The notes: a model not told the origin generated them from the sequence alone. A stretch of 64,000 nucleotides of DNA from Betaproteobacteria bacterium (GCA_028292405.1 JAQGMJ010000011.1:1-64000), one strand, 5' to 3'; shown: positions 46,376 to 55,171, counted from the stretch's first letter. Made by a program: numbers and translations.

Positions 46376-46403
46376 AAAAGGCCCGGGAGACCCGGGCTTT
46401 TTC
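46376..46403 (+). terminator. acnA terminator
   Basis: GCCCGGG (46381-46387) pairs with CCCGGGC (46391-46397) around AGA, flanked by AAAAG and TTTTTC. It can act for acnA and, by its A run, for the convergent Imm32-like gene. Confidence 0.9.
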
Positions 46404-46423
46404 TTTTCTCGGGGAGCAACGAT

Positions 46424-46713
46424 CTATAAATCGTTCTTCTCCTTCCATTCTTCCGTCCATGCAAATACCTTGAGATGATGAACCTGCTCACAGTCCGCGG
46501 CCTTTTCGCTTTGGAGCATCGAGGTGGACAAATCCCACCTGCCCAGTCTGGACTGTGAAAATGCTCGTGATCACACTCTCCTTGGCTCAAGCGATCGATC
46601 AAATGCCCAATCTTCCTATGCAGCAACTGAAGTCCGGCCAAGTCTCCATGCAGGTAGACAGTATGGCCATCAGGCGTAGTCACCAAACTTAACAGTGGGA
46701 GTTTTTCGGTCAT
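46424..46713 (-). pseudogene. Imm32-like immunity protein gene with a frameshift
   Basis: From the ATG at 46713 the frame reads VTTPDGHTVYLHGDLAGLQLL, then CDHEHFHSPDWAGG, and then leaves the family pattern. Restoring one missing base in the C run at 46534-46539 gives DLSTSMLQSEKAADCEQVHH and FAWTEEWKEKNDL and a stop at 46424, about 96 aa in all. The restored product resembles the Imm32 immunity family of polymorphic toxin systems, whose hallmark is a DHxHLxxxxWGG-type motif. No toxin gene is adjacent. The shift may be real decay or a base-calling error in a homopolymer; family assignment is moderate. Confidence 0.6.
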
Positions 46714-46782
46714 AGATCACTTGAGTAATTTGGTCAGCGTATGATATCCGCGCTTCCCAACAATAAAATCGGAGACAAAATA

Positions 46783-48057
46783 ATGAACCTGCGCTCGCTG
46801 GTCCCTGCATTGCTCCTGCCTCTCTTCGCCATGCCCGCCCTCGCCGCCCCCGCCGATCCCCTGCCGCGCGCCAAGCCCGAATCCGTCGGCTTTTCCTCCG
46901 CCCGCCTGGCCCACATCGACGAAGTGCTGCGCGCCGACATCGAAGCCGGCCGCATGCCCGGCGCGGTGGTCGCCATCGCGCGCAAGGGCAAGCTGGTGTA
47001 CTTCAAGGCCTTTGGCTACCGCGACAAAGCGGCCAATGTGCCGATGACCACCGACACGATTTTCGCTATCGCCTCGATGACCAAACCGATGGTCACCGTC
47101 GGCGCGCTGCAGCTCTACGAGCAGGGCCGCGTGCTGATCGACGATCCCGTCTCAAAATTCCTGCCGCAGTTCGCCAATATGAAAGTGGCGCGCATGGACC
47201 CCGCGGGCAAGGAGATCATCGACACCGTGCCGGCGTCGCGCAGGATCACCATCCAGGACATCATGCGCCACACCTCCGGCATCATCTACGGCGGACGCGG
47301 CAGCACGGCGGTGCACAAGCTGTATCCGGACTCCTCCAGTTCCGCCGCCCTCGAATACACCGGCCCCGAGTTCATCGACAAGCTGGGTTCGCTGCCGCTG
47401 ATGTACCAGCCCGGCACCGTCTGGGACTACGGCTTTTCCATTGACGTGTTGGGCCAGGTGGTCGAGTCCATCACCAAAGAGCGCCTGGGTCAATACTTGC
47501 AACAAAGCCTGTTCCAGCCCTTGGGCATGACCGATACCGGCTTCATGGTGCCACCCGCCAACGCCGCCCGCTACGCCCGCGCCCTGCCCAACGACCCGGA
47601 CACCGGCAAGCCGCAATCCGTGCTGGACCTCACCAAGCCGACCAAATTCGATTGCGGCGGCGGCTGCGCCGTTTCCACCGCCAGCGACTACATGCGCTTC
47701 GCGCAAATGCTGCTGAACCACGGCAAGCTGGGCAACAAGCAGATCCTCTCGCGCAAGACGGTCGACTTCATGACCAGCAACCAGCTAGGGCCGGAGGTGA
47801 AGAACCTGATCGGCGCTGCCGACCCTACCCGCGCCGACTACGGCTTCGGCCTCGGCATGGCAGTGCGCACCACGCCCGGTATCGTGCGCATGATGGGCTC
47901 GGTCGGCGATTATTCCTGGCCCGGCGCCAGCGGCACCAACTGGTGGGCAGACCCGAAGGAAGAGCTTGCGGTTGTCTTCATGGCGCAGACCCCGGGGCCG
48001 ATGCGCTGGCACTACCGGCAGAAGATCAACGCGCTGGTGTATCAGGCGCTGGAGTGA
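46783..48057 (+). CDS. Exported serine hydrolase (class C beta-lactamase fold)
   Basis: 424 aa from the ATG at 46783 with GGAGAC upstream. Signal peptide MNLRSLVPALLLPLFAM with cleavage at ALAAP near residue 22. The SxxK nucleophile motif is SMTK (in IFAIASMTKPMVTVGAL, about residue 100), the Tyr motif is in VWDYGFSIDVLG, and the third element near the C terminus is WPGASGTNWWADP. Periplasmic esterase, peptidase or penicillin-binding-protein-like enzyme; the substrate is unknown. Divergent from the Imm32-like gene. Confidence 0.9.
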   Translation: MNLRSLVPALLLPLFAMPALAAPADPLPRAKPESVGFSSARLAHIDEVLRADIEAGRMPGAVVAIARKGKLVYFKAFGYRDKAANVPMTTDTIFAIASMTKPMVTVGALQLYEQGRVLIDDPVSKFLPQFANMKVARMDPAGKEIIDTVPASRRITIQDIMRHTSGIIYGGRGSTAVHKLYPDSSSSAALEYTGPEFIDKLGSLPLMYQPGTVWDYGFSIDVLGQVVESITKERLGQYLQQSLFQPLGMTDTGFMVPPANAARYARALPNDPDTGKPQSVLDLTKPTKFDCGGGCAVSTASDYMRFAQMLLNHGKLGNKQILSRKTVDFMTSNQLGPEVKNLIGAADPTRADYGFGLGMAVRTTPGIVRMMGSVGDYSWPGASGTNWWADPKEELAVVFMAQTPGPMRWHYRQKINALVYQALE

Positions 48058-48064
48058 GCGAGCC

Positions 48065-48475
48065 TCAATCCTCGTCCTCGAACCAGATGCAGAAGTAGCG
48101 GTTTTCTGCGCAGCTGACGATCAGGCCCGCGTCGAACGTCGCCTCCGTCAGCGGGTTCCAGCTCTCGCTTTTGGTCCAGTCGCCATTCGAGAAATAACGG
48201 CTCTGTTCATCGGCATGCCCGGCGAGCACCTCCCGCGCAAGCTGGTCCGCCTGCGCCCTCGGCATACACTCGGTGCCGTAGGCCATGTCCTTCCACAACA
48301 GCGTGCCAAGGATCGCATGCGCTGTTTCTGCGTCATGTGCCACCAGCAGCGAAGCATCGGCCCGCAGACCGAACTTCGCCAACACCCGCGACATGTCCGC
48401 GCTTGTTTCCGTCGCGACCGCGTAGCGTATCTCGCCACACTTGCGAGCTTCGATCAGTTGGTGTGGATCGACCAT
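48065..48475 (-). CDS. Hypothetical protein
   Basis: 136 aa cytoplasmic protein, acidic, with no signal or membrane segment. It starts MVDPHQLIEARKCGEIRYAV and ends AENRYFCIWFEDED. The mid part (LVAHDAETAHAILGTLLWKDM) is helical. No ribosome site is clear and I recognise no family; it is convergent with the serine hydrolase with seven bases between stops. An intact frame with normal codon use supports a real gene. Confidence 0.6.
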   Translation of the reverse strand: MVDPHQLIEARKCGEIRYAVATETSADMSRVLAKFGLRADASLLVAHDAETAHAILGTLLWKDMAYGTECMPRAQADQLAREVLAGHADEQSRYFSNGDWTKSESWNPLTEATFDAGLIVSCAENRYFCIWFEDED

Positions 48476-48546
48476 GAAACAATTGCGTCAGGACAATTGG
48501 GGTCAGTGTAGAAATTGGACTTTGGAGGAGAGAACTCGCAGGCCCT

Positions 48547-49011
48547 TCAACTGAACTCGATCACCGCTTCGATCTCGACTGCAAAGCCGCGGGGCAACGA
48601 TCCCACGCCGATCGCCGAGCGCGCATGCTCGCCCCTGGCGCCGAACACCTGCACCATCAAATCCGAGAAACCGTTGATCACCTCTGTGTGCGCGCTGAAG
48701 TCCGGCACCGCGTTGACCATGCCGAATACCTTCACCACCTGCTTGACGCGGTCCAGGCTGCCGAGCGCGTCCTTGATCACGGCGAGCTGGTTCAGCGCCA
48801 CTTCCTTCGCGTAAGCCTGGGCCTGCGCGGCCGATACCTCGGCGCCGACTTTCGGCACATGGTCCGCGGCTTCGCGCGCCGGCGCGCCCTTGCCTGCCAG
48901 GTAGAGCATGTTGCCGCTGATGACATAGGCCTTGAAGCTGCCGCGCGTCGGGGTGACGGCAGGCAGGGCGAGGCCCAAGGATTGCAACTTGGCGTCGATG
49001 GATTCGGACAT
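48547..49011 (-). CDS. RidA/YjgF family protein
   Basis: 154 aa, matching the longer RidA-like subgroup (about 150-155 aa). FKAYVISGNMLYLAGKGAP, AYAKEVALNQLAVIKDALGSLDRVKQVVKVFGMVN and the C-terminal HARSAIGVGSLPRGFAVEIEAVIEF are the family pattern. The position equivalent to RidA's imine-hydrolysing Arg appears in HARSAIG. RidA proteins remove reactive enamines and imines formed from amino acids; this subgroup is less well defined. No clear operon partner. Confidence 0.88.
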   Translation of the reverse strand: MSESIDAKLQSLGLALPAVTPTRGSFKAYVISGNMLYLAGKGAPAREAADHVPKVGAEVSAAQAQAYAKEVALNQLAVIKDALGSLDRVKQVVKVFGMVNAVPDFSAHTEVINGFSDLMVQVFGARGEHARSAIGVGSLPRGFAVEIEAVIEFS

Positions 49012-49040
49012 GGCGGGTTACCGGGTTTATTGAAAGGTGG

Positions 49041-49529
49041 TTAACGCTGCTCGCCGACGCGCCGATAGCGCGCCAGCGGCTGGCCTTTTTCGCGCAATTC
49101 GAGGCGCTGGCCGGTGCCTATGCTGGTGGTGAACACCAGCGGATGCGAGGGGTCGTTGGCCTTGGTGATGCGCAGGGTGCAGTTCTCCAGCGTCCAGGTG
49201 GCGTTGCTGATCTCGGGCCGCTCGTGCAGCCATGAATTGAAGAAGTTCTGCTCGCCGGCGGTGGTGAATTCCATTTGCTCGAATACCCCGCCGTCGCTGG
49301 CGATGGTCCATGCGCCGATCAGCACGTCGTCGGTAACTTCGCAGAAGTCGGCGGCATGGGCGGAGGCGGTGCAAGCCATGGCGGCGGCAACGGTGGCAGC
49401 GGCACACAAACGGTGAAAAATTAACCCGATGCGTCCTAAGCCCCGACCGTGGCGAACCGGGCGATATTGCGCGTGGCGTACGTCGGGCAGGTGGCGGGCT
49501 ACTGCTATGGCAAGCTTGAAGAAATTCAT
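49041..49529 (-). CDS. Small exported protein, start uncertain
   Basis: Open from an ATG at 49529 (162 aa), but the hydrophobic signal (AAATVAAAMACTASAHA) only begins near residue 43. The real start may therefore be a later TTG or GTG, for example TTG at 49409, giving about 122 aa. The mature part (ADFCEVTDDVLIGAWTIASD, WTLENCTLRITKAND, PLARYRRVG) has two Cys and a lipocalin-like beta pattern. I recognise no family. The RidA-like gene follows 29 bases downstream on the same strand. Confidence 0.6.
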   Translation of the reverse strand: MNFFKLAIAVARHLPDVRHAQYRPVRHGRGLGRIGLIFHRLCAAATVAAAMACTASAHAADFCEVTDDVLIGAWTIASDGGVFEQMEFTTAGEQNFFNSWLHERPEISNATWTLENCTLRITKANDPSHPLVFTTSIGTGQRLELREKGQPLARYRRVGEQR

Positions 49530-49890
49530 CCTGGAGTGCGCTTGTTGATCATTTTTCTTGGCGTAGTTTATACCGTTCCACGCAGCTGCAAATCAACCAC
49601 ACTTAGCGCTTGGACTCGTGTATCTTTGATTCACGGTACGCAGTTTTCTCGGCTCGGCCAAGAGTTGCGATGGTCACGTATATTGGCCGCGCCCGCGCTT
49701 CGCATCGGGTCTCGACGCCGCTCTTCTCGCAGCAGATCGTCGGCAAGATGAGCGGTGCTGGTCCTCGAAAAAACGGAAAACCACCGTTATTTACCGTGGT
49801 CCCCCATCAAATTTTCCGAAAACCACCGCGATTTACCGTTGTTTTGCCTGGTGGAACCTTGCGGCGACAACAGTTGTAGTACCCGTCCGG
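49530..49890. other. Gene-free stretch with a near-perfect direct repeat
   Basis: 361 bases without a supported gene and less GC-rich than the flanks. The only structure seen is the pair of 27-base direct repeats at 49774-49842, listed separately. It may be a remnant of a transposon or deleted gene. Confidence 0.5.
49774..49842. repeat. Pair of 27-base imperfect direct repeats
   Basis: Units at 49774-49800 and 49816-49842 match at 23 of 27 positions. Both contain GAAAACCACCG and ATTTACCGT. Unit period 42 bases. ACCAC and GTGGT inside the first unit could pair. Origin unknown. Confidence 0.75.
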
Positions 49891-51030
49891 TCAGGCCAGC
49901 CAGCGCAGCCTGCCCACTTTTTCCACCCCGAGAAACTCACGCAGGCTTTCGATTTCGGTTTCCAGTTCGCGCTTGAACTCGCGCGGCCGACCCTTGAGGG
50001 TCGCCAGGCCGGCCTCGATTTCCAGCTTGTTCGAGCCGGCCTCCGCTTTCGCATTGGCCCAGCCCACCACATCATGTCCCCAGAGTATCGGCAAGGCGTA
50101 GTAGCCCAGGCGCCGCTTGGCCGGCGGCATGTAGGCCTCGAAGCGATAGTTCCAGCCCCACAGGTGGGTGAAGCGGCGCCGGTCCCACACCACCGGGTCG
50201 AAGGGCGCGAGCAGGCGCACCTGGCGCGGCGGCTCGCTGCCGCCCAGGCGCTCGTTCGCCGGCCAGGCGTAGTCCACGCCCTCGACCTTGGCTTCGCGAA
50301 TCAGCCCCTGCTCGCGCAGGCGCGCCAGCAGCTCGGGGAATTTGCGCAAGTGCGGCGCCAGTTGCGGCGCGCCGTAGCGCAGCATGGTCACCAGCTGGCG
50401 CCAGCTCGACACCGGCAGCGGCGCATACAGGCGCAGCAAGGTGAGCGCCGCGCCTTCGAGCTGGTGCTGTGCCGAAAGGGGGCTGGCGTAGACAGCGTGC
50501 AGGTGCGAGGCGGTTTCATAGAGGCGGATGCCCTGCTGGCGGCCCGCCACGCGCAGTTGTCCGCGATAGTGCAAATGGTCCAGCGCACGCGTGGTCTTCG
50601 AGCTCTTGCTGCCCCACACCGTGGCGACGACGCCGATGCCGAAATGCGCATCCACCTCGCGCGGATGCGTCGGCCCCCGCCCGGCCATGAAGGCCAGCAC
50701 CTGCTCTTCAAGCGCGGGCTGCGAGCGGCGCCAGCGGATGCCGACGCGCGGGTGCAGCCAGGCCTGCGCCGAGCGCGGCACGAAGCCGTAGTTGTGCAAC
50801 ACGTCTTCCTCGGCGCCGACCTTGTGATAGCGGCGTTCGAGGTCGCCGTCGCGGTAGCCCTTTGCCCGGTGGCGCAGGATCAGGTCCTGCGCGCGCGCCG
50901 GGGCGCGAATCGGATCTGCCTGTACATAGCCCAGGCGCTCGATGGCGGCGGCCAGGCCGACCGGTGTGAACAGGGAACGGCGCACAGCGGCGATGCGCAG
51001 GCTTTCCAGCGTGGGGGAGCGAACAGTCAT
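49891..51030 (-). CDS. YcaQ-like winged-helix DNA glycosylase
   Basis: 379 aa from the ATG at 51030; the frame opens nine codons earlier at a GTG. The YcaQ/AlkX (HTH_42) family pattern is clear: GYVQADPIRAPARAQDLIL near the N terminus, HNYGFVPRSAQAWLHPR, and the catalytic region RLLAPFDPVVWDRRRF. Winged-helix repeats lie between. E. coli YcaQ unhooks interstrand DNA cross-links. It stands alone, and divergent from dgkA. Confidence 0.9.
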   Translation of the reverse strand: MTVRSPTLESLRIAAVRRSLFTPVGLAAAIERLGYVQADPIRAPARAQDLILRHRAKGYRDGDLERRYHKVGAEEDVLHNYGFVPRSAQAWLHPRVGIRWRRSQPALEEQVLAFMAGRGPTHPREVDAHFGIGVVATVWGSKSSKTTRALDHLHYRGQLRVAGRQQGIRLYETASHLHAVYASPLSAQHQLEGAALTLLRLYAPLPVSSWRQLVTMLRYGAPQLAPHLRKFPELLARLREQGLIREAKVEGVDYAWPANERLGGSEPPRQVRLLAPFDPVVWDRRRFTHLWGWNYRFEAYMPPAKRRLGYYALPILWGHDVVGWANAKAEAGSNKLEIEAGLATLKGRPREFKRELETEIESLREFLGVEKVGRLRWLA

Positions 51031-51152
51031 GGCCGGATTTTGACATGCCGCAGTCACGAAGGGGTCACATCATGCCCGGCGGCCCGCAATGGCGGCAAGC
51101 GCGGCCTTGATAAGATGCGATCCATTGAATCGATCTCCAGTAACAAAAACTC

Positions 51153-51551
51153 ATGAACGAGAACGAAAGCGAATTCAAGAGCACCGACGGCTTCGGACGC
51201 CTGGCCAAGGCGCTCAAATATTCGACCCAAGGGTTGAACCATATGGTGCGGCACGAGGCGGCTTTCCGGCAGGAACTGATCGCAGCGGCCGTGTTGGTGC
51301 CGCTGGCCCTGTGGCTGCCGATGTCGACGATGGAAAAGCTCTGGCTGCTGGGCTCGGTGGTGCTGATGCTGATCGTCGAAACGGTCAACTCGGCCATCGA
51401 GGCGGTGGTGGACCGCGTTTCGCTGGAGCGCCACCCGCTCGCCGGGCGCGCCAAGGACATGGGCTCGGCGGCGGTTTTCATGTCGGTGATCTGGATCGTG
51501 GTGGTATGGGCCAGCCTGGCCGGCCCGGTGCTCTGGCGCATGCTGCGCTAG
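51153..51551 (+). CDS. dgkA: Diacylglycerol kinase
   Basis: 132 aa integral membrane enzyme with three helices (ELIAAAVLVPLALWLPM, LWLLGSVVLMLIVETVNSAI, VFMSVIWIVVVWASLAG). The catalytic Glu lies in ETVNSAIEAVVDRVS, and the KDMGSAAVF motif follows. It phosphorylates diacylglycerol left over from membrane-derived oligosaccharide synthesis. Single gene; no strong ribosome site. Confidence 0.95.
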   Translation: MNENESEFKSTDGFGRLAKALKYSTQGLNHMVRHEAAFRQELIAAAVLVPLALWLPMSTMEKLWLLGSVVLMLIVETVNSAIEAVVDRVSLERHPLAGRAKDMGSAAVFMSVIWIVVVWASLAGPVLWRMLR

Positions 51552-51743
51552 GAGGCGCTGATCAGGTGTTCCCGGCCGATGCATCCCGCAGGCGAACTTG
51601 CGACCAGCCTTCGATGTGTCGGCCGGCGGCCTCGACGAGCCCACGCTCCTCGGCCCGTTGTGTAGACTTGGTCGATCCTTCCCCACCCTGGCGTATGCTA
51701 CGGGCTGTCGCCAAAATCGTTGCATCCATTCCAGGGAGAACAA

Positions 51744-52001
51744 ATGAACCACCAACAACTCGCCGAACTGCTGGCCGGCATCGCCAAGGCGCAAAACGCG
51801 GTGCTCGACGCGGTTGACCGCGCCCAGCCCGGCTTCAAGGCGACCCACCTGACCTCGGTGCTCAACGTGGCGGCGAACATCCGCACCCCTGATCCGCGCC
51901 TGATCGACCTGCCCTCGCGCATCCTGATGCGCTACCAGGGCCGCGCGGCAATCGATACCGCGGCGATCGTCGCCGACCTCGACCGCTTGCTGGCGGAGTA
52001 A
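51744..52001 (+). CDS. Hypothetical protein upstream of PIN-domain gene
   Basis: 85 aa from the ATG at 51744 with GGGAG five bases upstream. All-helical, with NHQQLAELLAGIAKAQNAVL at the N terminus and IDTAAIVADLDRLLAE at the end. No known antitoxin DNA-binding motif is visible. Only six bases separate it from the PIN-domain gene, so the two are cotranscribed; an antitoxin role is possible but not shown by sequence. Confidence 0.65.
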   Translation: MNHQQLAELLAGIAKAQNAVLDAVDRAQPGFKATHLTSVLNVAANIRTPDPRLIDLPSRILMRYQGRAAIDTAAIVADLDRLLAE

Positions 52002-52007
52002 CGCGCA

Positions 52008-52469
52008 ATGGCGGTGCCGGTCCGGCTGGTGCTGGATACCAATGTGTGGCTGGACTGGCTGGTGTTCGACGATGCGCAGGTCGCGCCCTTGCGGGCGGCA
52101 CAGAACACCGGCGAGGCCGCCATCTTCATCGATGCCGCCTGCGCAGAGGAGCTGCGGCGGGTGCTGGATTATTCGTTGCGCAAGCAGGTGTTGGCGCCGG
52201 AAGCCCAGGCCCGCGCGCTGGCCGAATGCCTGAAGGTGGCGCAACCGGTCCCTGCGGGGGAGACGGATCAGCGCCCCCTGCCGCCGCTCCCACTATGCCG
52301 TGATACGGATGACCAGAAGTTTCTCGAACTGGCGCGCGCGGCGCGGGCGGACTACCTGCTGACCAAAGACCGCGCGCTGCTGGACCTGGCGCGGCGCAAG
52401 TACCAGGACACCGGCTTTCGCATCATGACGCCGGCAGCGTATCTGCAGCAGAGTGAAGCGAAGGATTAA
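52008..52469 (+). CDS. PIN-domain protein, putative toxin (COG1569 type)
   Basis: 153 aa; GGAG nine bases before the ATG. PIN nuclease pattern: first Asp in RLVLDTNVWLDWLVF, Glu in CAEELRRVL, and the second acidic cluster CRDTDDQKFLELA followed by ADYLLTKDRALLDLA. All four acidic positions are present, so it may be an active metal-dependent ribonuclease. This subgroup is commonly annotated as a putative toxin. Its stop overlaps the stop of the convergent aldolase gene by three bases (TTAA). Confidence 0.85.
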   Translation: MAVPVRLVLDTNVWLDWLVFDDAQVAPLRAAQNTGEAAIFIDAACAEELRRVLDYSLRKQVLAPEAQARALAECLKVAQPVPAGETDQRPLPPLPLCRDTDDQKFLELARAARADYLLTKDRALLDLARRKYQDTGFRIMTPAAYLQQSEAKD

Positions 52470-53236
52470 AGGGCGGACCAGCCCGGCTCGTCGCGGTCCA
52501 GCATGCGCTTGACCGAGTCGAAGAACAGATCGCTTTGCTGGCGCTCCGCGGCGATCTGCGCGGCGACGCGGGCGGCGATTTCGTCCGGCACGCGGCGCAA
52601 GGGCCTGCCGGCGGCGCCCTGCACGGCGAGCACCTGATGCATGCAGGCGCGCTCCAGATAATAAAGGTCGTCGAAGGCCCAGGCGACGCTGCTGCCGACT
52701 ACCGTGATGCCGTGGCTGGCCATGAACATCACGCTCTTGCCCTGCAATTGCGCGGCGATGCGCTCACCTTCCGCGTCATCCAGGGCCAGGCCATTGTAGG
52801 TGTCGTCGTAGGCGATCTGCCCCCAGTAGCGCAGCGCGTTCTGGTTGCACCACTCCAGCCGGCCACCGGCGATCAGCGTCAGCGCGGTGGCGTAGGGCAT
52901 GTGGGTGTGCAGCACGCACTTGGCGTGCGGGTTGGCGCGGTGGATGTGGCTGTGGATGAAAAAGGCCGTGGGCTCCAGCTTGTGTTTGCCCTCGAGCACG
53001 CGGCCCTGGCCGTCAATCAGCAGGATATCGGCGGCAGTGACTTCGCTCCAGTGCAGTCCTTGCGGATTGATCAGGTAGCGGTCCGCCGCCAGTTCCAGGC
53101 TGAAATGATTGCACACGCCTTCGTTGAAATTCAGGCGCGCGGACCAGCGTAGCGCAGCGGCAAGATCGATGCGGCCCTGGGCCAAGGCAGCGGCGTTTGC
53201 GGACTGGCTTGCTTTTTCCTGCAGAACGGCTGCCAT
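52466..53236 (-). CDS. Class II aldolase/adducin family protein
   Basis: 256 aa; AGGAGAG before the ATG. Zinc-site pattern of the family: GVCNHFSLEL, the His pair in CVLHTHMPYATALT and the His in FMASHGITVVG. The Glu expected near the start of the catalytic segment is in NFNEGVCNHF. Members cleave sugar phosphates or act on related hydroxy acids; this one has no sugar context, so the substrate is unknown. It follows yaaA by 25 bases on the same strand. Confidence 0.88.
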   Translation of the reverse strand: MAAVLQEKASQSANAAALAQGRIDLAAALRWSARLNFNEGVCNHFSLELAADRYLINPQGLHWSEVTAADILLIDGQGRVLEGKHKLEPTAFFIHSHIHRANPHAKCVLHTHMPYATALTLIAGGRLEWCNQNALRYWGQIAYDDTYNGLALDDAEGERIAAQLQGKSVMFMASHGITVVGSSVAWAFDDLYYLERACMHQVLAVQGAAGRPLRRVPDEIAARVAAQIAAERQQSDLFFDSVKRMLDRDEPGWSAL

Positions 53237-53261
53237 TTGTCTCTCCTGGTTTTGCCCGGGG

Positions 53262-54038
53262 TCAGTCCGCCAGCTTGCGACGGAACACCCAGGTATCCGC
53301 CTTCGATACCTTGGCGTTGAAAGCGTAGCCGCCGTAGTCGAATTGCTTCAGCTGTTCGACCTCGGCCACCTGTTCTTTAACAGCATAGCGCACCATCATG
53401 CCCCGTGCTTTTTTGGCGAAAAAGCTGATGATCTTGTAGCGCCCGCCCTTCCAGTCTTCGAATACCGGATGGACGATGCGCGCCTTCACCGCCTTGGGCT
53501 GCACCACCTTGAAGTACTCCTCCGAGGCGAGATTCACCAGCACCGGCGTCTCCTGCGCCTTGAGCAACTCGTTAAGCGCCTTGGTGACCGTGCCGCCCCA
53601 GAAGCCGTAGAGGTCTTTCGCCTTTGCGGTATCCAGGCGCGTACCCATCTCCAGACGGTAAGGCTGCATCAGGTCCAGCGGTTTCAACACACCGTACAGG
53701 CCGGAGAGAATGCGCAGGCGCTCCTGCGCATAGCCGAACTCGGCGGCGCTGAAGTCAGTGGCGCCGATCCCGTCGTAGACGTCGCCGTTGAACGCCAGCA
53801 CGGCCTGCTTGGCATTGTCCGGCGTGAACGGCGGCTTCCACTCGCCGTAGCGGGCCACGTTGAGCGCGGCCAGATTGTCGGAGATATCCATCAGCGTCGA
53901 TACATCCACCGGCTTGAGCTTTTTCAGGCGGGTGATCAGTTGCTTGGACTGCCGGAGGTAGTCGGGCTGGGTGTGGATATCGATTTGCGGCGGCGTCTCG
54001 TAGTCGAGCGACTTCGCCGGGGAAATGACCATCAGCAT
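53262..54038 (-). CDS. yaaA: Peroxide stress protein YaaA
   Basis: 258 aa, normal length. MLMVISPAKSLDYETPP at the start, VLAFNGDVYDGIGA, LRILSGLYGVLKPLDLMQPYR, VNLASEEYFK and FFAKKARGMMVRY are the conserved blocks. GAGGAG before the ATG. In E. coli YaaA lowers free iron under peroxide stress and binds DNA. It lies 18 bases after the oxidase gene, probably cotranscribed. Confidence 0.95.
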   Translation of the reverse strand: MLMVISPAKSLDYETPPQIDIHTQPDYLRQSKQLITRLKKLKPVDVSTLMDISDNLAALNVARYGEWKPPFTPDNAKQAVLAFNGDVYDGIGATDFSAAEFGYAQERLRILSGLYGVLKPLDLMQPYRLEMGTRLDTAKAKDLYGFWGGTVTKALNELLKAQETPVLVNLASEEYFKVVQPKAVKARIVHPVFEDWKGGRYKIISFFAKKARGMMVRYAVKEQVAEVEQLKQFDYGGYAFNAKVSKADTWVFRRKLAD

Positions 54039-54056
54039 GGCCCGCTCCTCGGTTGT

Positions 54057-55157
54057 CTAGACCAGTTCATTGACGTACTCGGCAATTGCCATCGAAGACG
54101 TCAGCCCAGGCGACTCGATGCCGTAGAGATTCACCAGGCCCTTGACGCCATGCACCTCCGGCCCCTGCACCACGAAGTCGGCGGCCGGCGCGGAGGCGGG
54201 GCCGAGCTTGGGACGGATGCCGCAGTAGCCCGGCTGCAAACCGCTGTCGGGCACGCCGGGCCAGTACTTGCGGATCTCGGCGTAAAACAGTTCGGAGCGT
54301 TTCGGGTCCACCGTGTAGTCGATATGGTCGATCCACTCCACGTCCGGCCCGAAACGCGCCTGGCCACCGAGGTCGATGGTCAGGTGCACGCCGAGGCCGG
54401 CCGCCTCCGGCACCGGATAGATCAGGCGGGAGAACGGCGAGCGGCCGGCAAGAGAGTAGTAATTGCCCTTGCAGTAGTAAGTGGGCGGGATGGTCTCGCG
54501 CGGCAGGCCATCGAACTTGCGCGCCAAATCCTGCGCAAACAAGCCGGCGCTGTTGATGACGATGCCGGCGGTGAGCTCCATCTCGCCCTCGCCTCCGGTG
54601 GCAATGGTGATGCCGTCATCGCGGCAGACCGCGCCGGCCAGGGGCGAATTGAAGGCGAGCATGCCGCCCGCCTCCTCGAAGTCGCCCTGCAGGCCCAGCA
54701 TGAAGCCGTGGCTGTCGACGATGCCCGTCGAAGGCGAGTTGAGCGCGGCGACGCAAAACAGCGCCGGCTCTTTCGCCTGCGCTTCGGCGGCGGTCATCCA
54801 CTGCAAATCGTCGACGCCGTTGGCGCGGGCCTTGGCGACAATGCCTTTGAGGGTCTCGGCCTGCGCGTCAGTGGTGGCGACGATGAACTTGCCGCAGTTG
54901 TTGGCAACAATGCCCCGCTCATTGCAAAAGCGGTACAGCATCTTTTTGCCTTCGACGCAAAAGCGCGCCTTCAGCGAACCCTTGGGGTAGTAGATGCCGG
55001 CGTGGATCACCTCGCTGTTGCGCGAGCTGGTGCCGGTGCCGATGGCATTCTCACCCTCGATCAGGATGGTCTCCAGCCCGCGCTGGGCCATGCGCCGCGC
55101 TATCGCCAGGCCCACCACGCCCGCGCCGATGACGACGCAGTCGATACGTTCAGTCAA
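54057..55157 (-). CDS. FAD-dependent oxidoreductase, L-2-hydroxyglutarate oxidase-like
   Basis: 366 aa from a TTG at 55157; the FAD motif [20 protein letters not shown] begins at residue 8, so no later start is possible, and GGGAAAG precedes. DAO-family pattern continues with [27 protein letters not shown] (split over about residues 42-68), [13 protein letters not shown] and a C-terminal [10 protein letters not shown] segment. The [10 protein letters not shown] region is characteristic of the LhgO/L2HGDH group, which oxidises L-2-hydroxyglutarate to 2-oxoglutarate. A related 2-hydroxyacid is possible. Confidence 0.85.
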   Translation of the reverse strand: MTERIDCVVIGAGVVGLAIARRMAQRGLETILIEGENAIGTGTSSRNSEVIHAGIYYPKGSLKARFCVEGKKMLYRFCNERGIVANNCGKFIVATTDAQAETLKGIVAKARANGVDDLQWMTAAEAQAKEPALFCVAALNSPSTGIVDSHGFMLGLQGDFEEAGGMLAFNSPLAGAVCRDDGITIATGGEGEMELTAGIVINSAGLFAQDLARKFDGLPRETIPPTYYCKGNYYSLAGRSPFSRLIYPVPEAAGLGVHLTIDLGGQARFGPDVEWIDHIDYTVDPKRSELFYAEIRKYWPGVPDSGLQPGYCGIRPKLGPASAPAADFVVQGPEVHGVKGLVNLYGIESPGLTSSMAIAEYVNELV

Positions 55158-55171
55158 GTCTTTCCCGCTCC

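Noticed and set aside
49530-49890. Short plus-strand open frames in the gap before the YcaQ-like gene
   Set aside because: They lack ribosome sites, overlap each other in different frames, and translate to Arg/Ser/Pro-rich sequence without motifs.
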